64,000 bases of DNA, from NCBI GenBank assembly GCA_902805545.1, contig CADCTD010000007.1, positions 1 through 64,000 of the forward strand, read 5' to 3'. The position numbers were made by a program, and so were the translations under genes. The stretch is from an uncultured Craurococcus sp. (GTDB lineage Bacteria; Pseudomonadota; Alphaproteobacteria; Acetobacterales; Acetobacteraceae). A model generated the notes under the pieces. That model was not told the origin of the DNA and did not search any database. It worked only from the letters and a program-made list of their open reading frames with translations. This document shows, in pieces, positions 62,387-64,000 of the stretch (its first letter is position 1; each line of letters begins with the position of its first letter).

Positions 62387-64000
62387 ATGCATCAGCGCCG
62401 CTTCCGCCACGCCGTCCTGCTCATCGCCGTGCTGCTGCTGGCGGCGCTCGGCTTCGGCACCAACATGCTGATCGAGCGCCTGCACCGCACCGCGGAGGAG
62501 GCGGCGCGGCAGACCGTCCAGCGCGTCGCCCGCGTCGCGGAGAGCACGGTCAACCGGCACTTCCTCGCTGTCGACGGCATGCTGGCGGGGCTGCCCGCCC
62601 TGATGAACCAGGTGGCCAGCAGCGGCCGGATCGAGGCCGCCGCGGCCAACCGGATGCTGCGCGAGCTGAATTTCCAGAATTTCAGCTTCCGCGACCTCGC
62701 GCTGGTGCTGCCGGATGGCCGCCCCTGGGCCGCGGCGCTCGCCGCCTCGCGCAGCCGGCCCTTGCCGATCGAGCCGGCGCCGCTCGCCAGCGCCGCCGGG
62801 CTCGGCGCCGCCGTCATCAGCGGGCCGGCGCGCAACCCGCTGACCGGCGAGTGGTCGCTGATGTTCCTCCGCTCCATGGAGCTGCCCGGCGTCGGCCCGG
62901 TGGTGGGCGTGGCGGAGGTGCCGGTCTCCCTCGTCTCCACCCTGCTGGCCCCGATCGGCGAGGTGCCGGGGCTGCGCATCTCCGTCGAGCGGGCGGATGG
63001 GCGGGTGCTCGCCTCGCTGCCGCATGACGAGACGCGGATGGGCCGGCCGCTCGCCCGCCCCGCCACCATCCTGCCGGCGGATGGCAGCGCCGCGTCGATG
63101 CTGGGCCGCTTCCAGGATGCGCCGGTGCTGGCCGCCGCCAAGTCCATCCTCTACCGGGACATGTATGTGGTGGCGAGCTACGACGAGGGCGCCGCCTTCG
63201 CCACCTGGCAGCAGGACCGCCGGCGGCTCATCATCACCGCCGCCAGCCTCGGCCTGCTGTTGGTCGCCCTCGCCGCGGCCCTCTACCACGCGCTGCGCCA
63301 GCGCGAGCGGGTGGATGCCGAGCGGGCTCGGGCCCGCGCGGTGCTGGAAGGCGCGATCGAGACCATGCCGGACGGCTTCGTCATGTTCGATGCCGAGGAC
63401 CGGCTGGTGATCTGCAACCAGCGCTACCGCGAGCTCTACGCCGTCAGCGCGCCCTTCATCACCGTCGGCGCCCGGTTCGAGGACATCATCCGCGAGGGCG
63501 CCCGGCGCGGCCAGTACCCGCAGGCAGGCGCGGACATCGAGCGCTTCGTCACCGAGATCACCGCCTGGCACCGCGGCAACCATCCGAGCATGGAGCGCCT
63601 GCTGCCCGACGGGCGCTGGCTGATGGTGACCGAGCGGCGGACGCCGGATGGCGGCACGGTCGGCATCCGCACCGACATCACCGCGCTGAAGCGGGCGATG
63701 AGCGACCTCGCCCAGGCGCGCGACCAGGCGGCGGCGGCGACGGCGGCCAAGTCGCGCTTCCTCGCCCAGATGAGCCACGAGCTGCGCACCCCGCTCAACG
63801 GCGTGCTCGGCCTTGCCCAGGCCCTGGCGCGGGACCCGGCGCTGTCCGGCGAGCAGCGTTCCCGGGCGCGGACGCTGGAGGAGGCGGGTCGGCACCTCGT
63901 CACCGTCGCCAACGACGTGCTCGACCTCGCCAAGGTGGAGGCCGGGCGGCTGGAGCTGCGCTTCGGCCCGACCCGCCTCGGCGAGCTGCTGGACAGCGCG
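62387..64000 (+). CDS. Membrane sensor histidine kinase with PAS domain (cut by window edge)
   Basis: 538 residues are visible, open to the right edge. TM1 is at about 9-28 (AVLLIAVLLLAALGFGTNML) and TM2 at about 279-300, enclosing a periplasmic sensor of about 250 residues. A PAS domain follows (about 320-440: AIETMPDGFVMFDAEDRLVI then CNQRYRELYA), then a HisKA dimerisation domain with phosphoacceptor His464 in FLAQMSHELRTPLNGVLGLA. The ATPase domain and any receiver domain lie outside. The start abuts the TRAP binding protein stop by one base. It is probably a hybrid kinase, which cannot be checked here. Confidence 0.88.
   Translation, partial: MHQRRFRHAVLLIAVLLLAALGFGTNMLIERLHRTAEEAARQTVQRVARVAESTVNRHFLAVDGMLAGLPALMNQVASSGRIEAAAANRMLRELNFQNFSFRDLALVLPDGRPWAAALAASRSRPLPIEPAPLASAAGLGAAVISGPARNPLTGEWSLMFLRSMELPGVGPVVGVAEVPVSLVSTLLAPIGEVPGLRISVERADGRVLASLPHDETRMGRPLARPATILPADGSAASMLGRFQDAPVLAAAKSILYRDMYVVASYDEGAAFATWQQDRRRLIITAASLGLLLVALAAALYHALRQRERVDAERARARAVLEGAIETMPDGFVMFDAEDRLVICNQRYRELYAVSAPFITVGARFEDIIREGARRGQYPQAGADIERFVTEITAWHRGNHPSMERLLPDGRWLMVTERRTPDGGTVGIRTDITALKRAMSDLAQARDQAAAATAAKSRFLAQMSHELRTPLNGVLGLAQALARDPALSGEQRSRARTLEEAGRHLVTVANDVLDLAKVEAGRLELRFGPTRLGELLDSA

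Overview
This 64 kb window is GC-rich, densely packed bacterial chromosome, with about 60 protein genes, no RNA gene, no CRISPR array and no recognisable insertion sequence or prophage. The gene content points to an alphaproteobacterium: an HdaA-type DnaA regulator next to ppk/ppx, an aa3-type cytochrome oxidase subunit IV, an LptF-LptG-LptD operon, xerD divergent from shikimate genes, and accA beside xerD. The very high GC, several orphan tripartite-tricarboxylate (Bug/TctC) binding proteins and a fused shikimate kinase/3-dehydroquinate synthase suggest the Acetobacteraceae, Roseomonas-like. That placement is inference; nothing was searched.

Layout. 1-3.3 kb: an exported SH3 protein (cut by the window edge) coupled to an exported WD40-caspase protein. 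3.3-5.8 kb: a nitroreductase, a hairpin-bearing intergenic region and a histone-H1-like Lys/Ala/Pro protein. 5.8-10 kb: a prpD - GNAT acetyltransferase - prpC operon with a divergent LysR regulator and a good T-N11-A operator. 10-17.9 kb: an accessory metabolic zone with an allantoinase/hydantoinase-like amidohydrolase, a D-N-carbamoylase-like nitrilase, two orphan binding proteins, and a divergent pair of unrecognised genes flanked by two 80-bp leader copies, one of which carries a perfect 38-bp palindrome; small exported proteins follow. 17.9-24.8 kb: a six-gene minus-strand operon (DUF2066, CDP-alcohol phosphatidyltransferase, AI-2E family permease, hdaA, ppk, ppx). 24.9-29.5 kb: purM-purN, cytochrome oxidase subunit IV, ndk and an ABC-F ATPase.

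29.5-46.4 kb: DUF1203, an isoaspartyl peptidase coupled to a DUF1835 protein, two RTX-repeat proteins ending in the same C-terminal motif, a second Bug binding protein, a chemotaxis receptor whose ribosome binding site lies in a hairpin, the lptF-lptG-lptD operon, a GlcD-like FAD dehydrogenase, a tartrate dehydrogenase-like enzyme, a tandem-domain exported protein and a methyltransferase. 46.5-55.9 kb: an M20 amidohydrolase, a second AI-2E family permease, accA, xerD, the aroK-aroB fusion and a multi-PAS HWE/HisKA_2 sensor kinase. 56-64 kb: metH behind an ArsR-methyltransferase regulator with a palindromic operator, then a TRAP binding protein coupled to a membrane sensor kinase that runs off the right edge.

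The window is mostly housekeeping with accessory pockets. The least explained structures are the repeat-flanked pair at 14.0-15.6 kb and the SH3/caspase pair at the left edge. Most start choices rest on ribosome binding sites and signal peptides read by eye; uncertain ones are stated in the entries.
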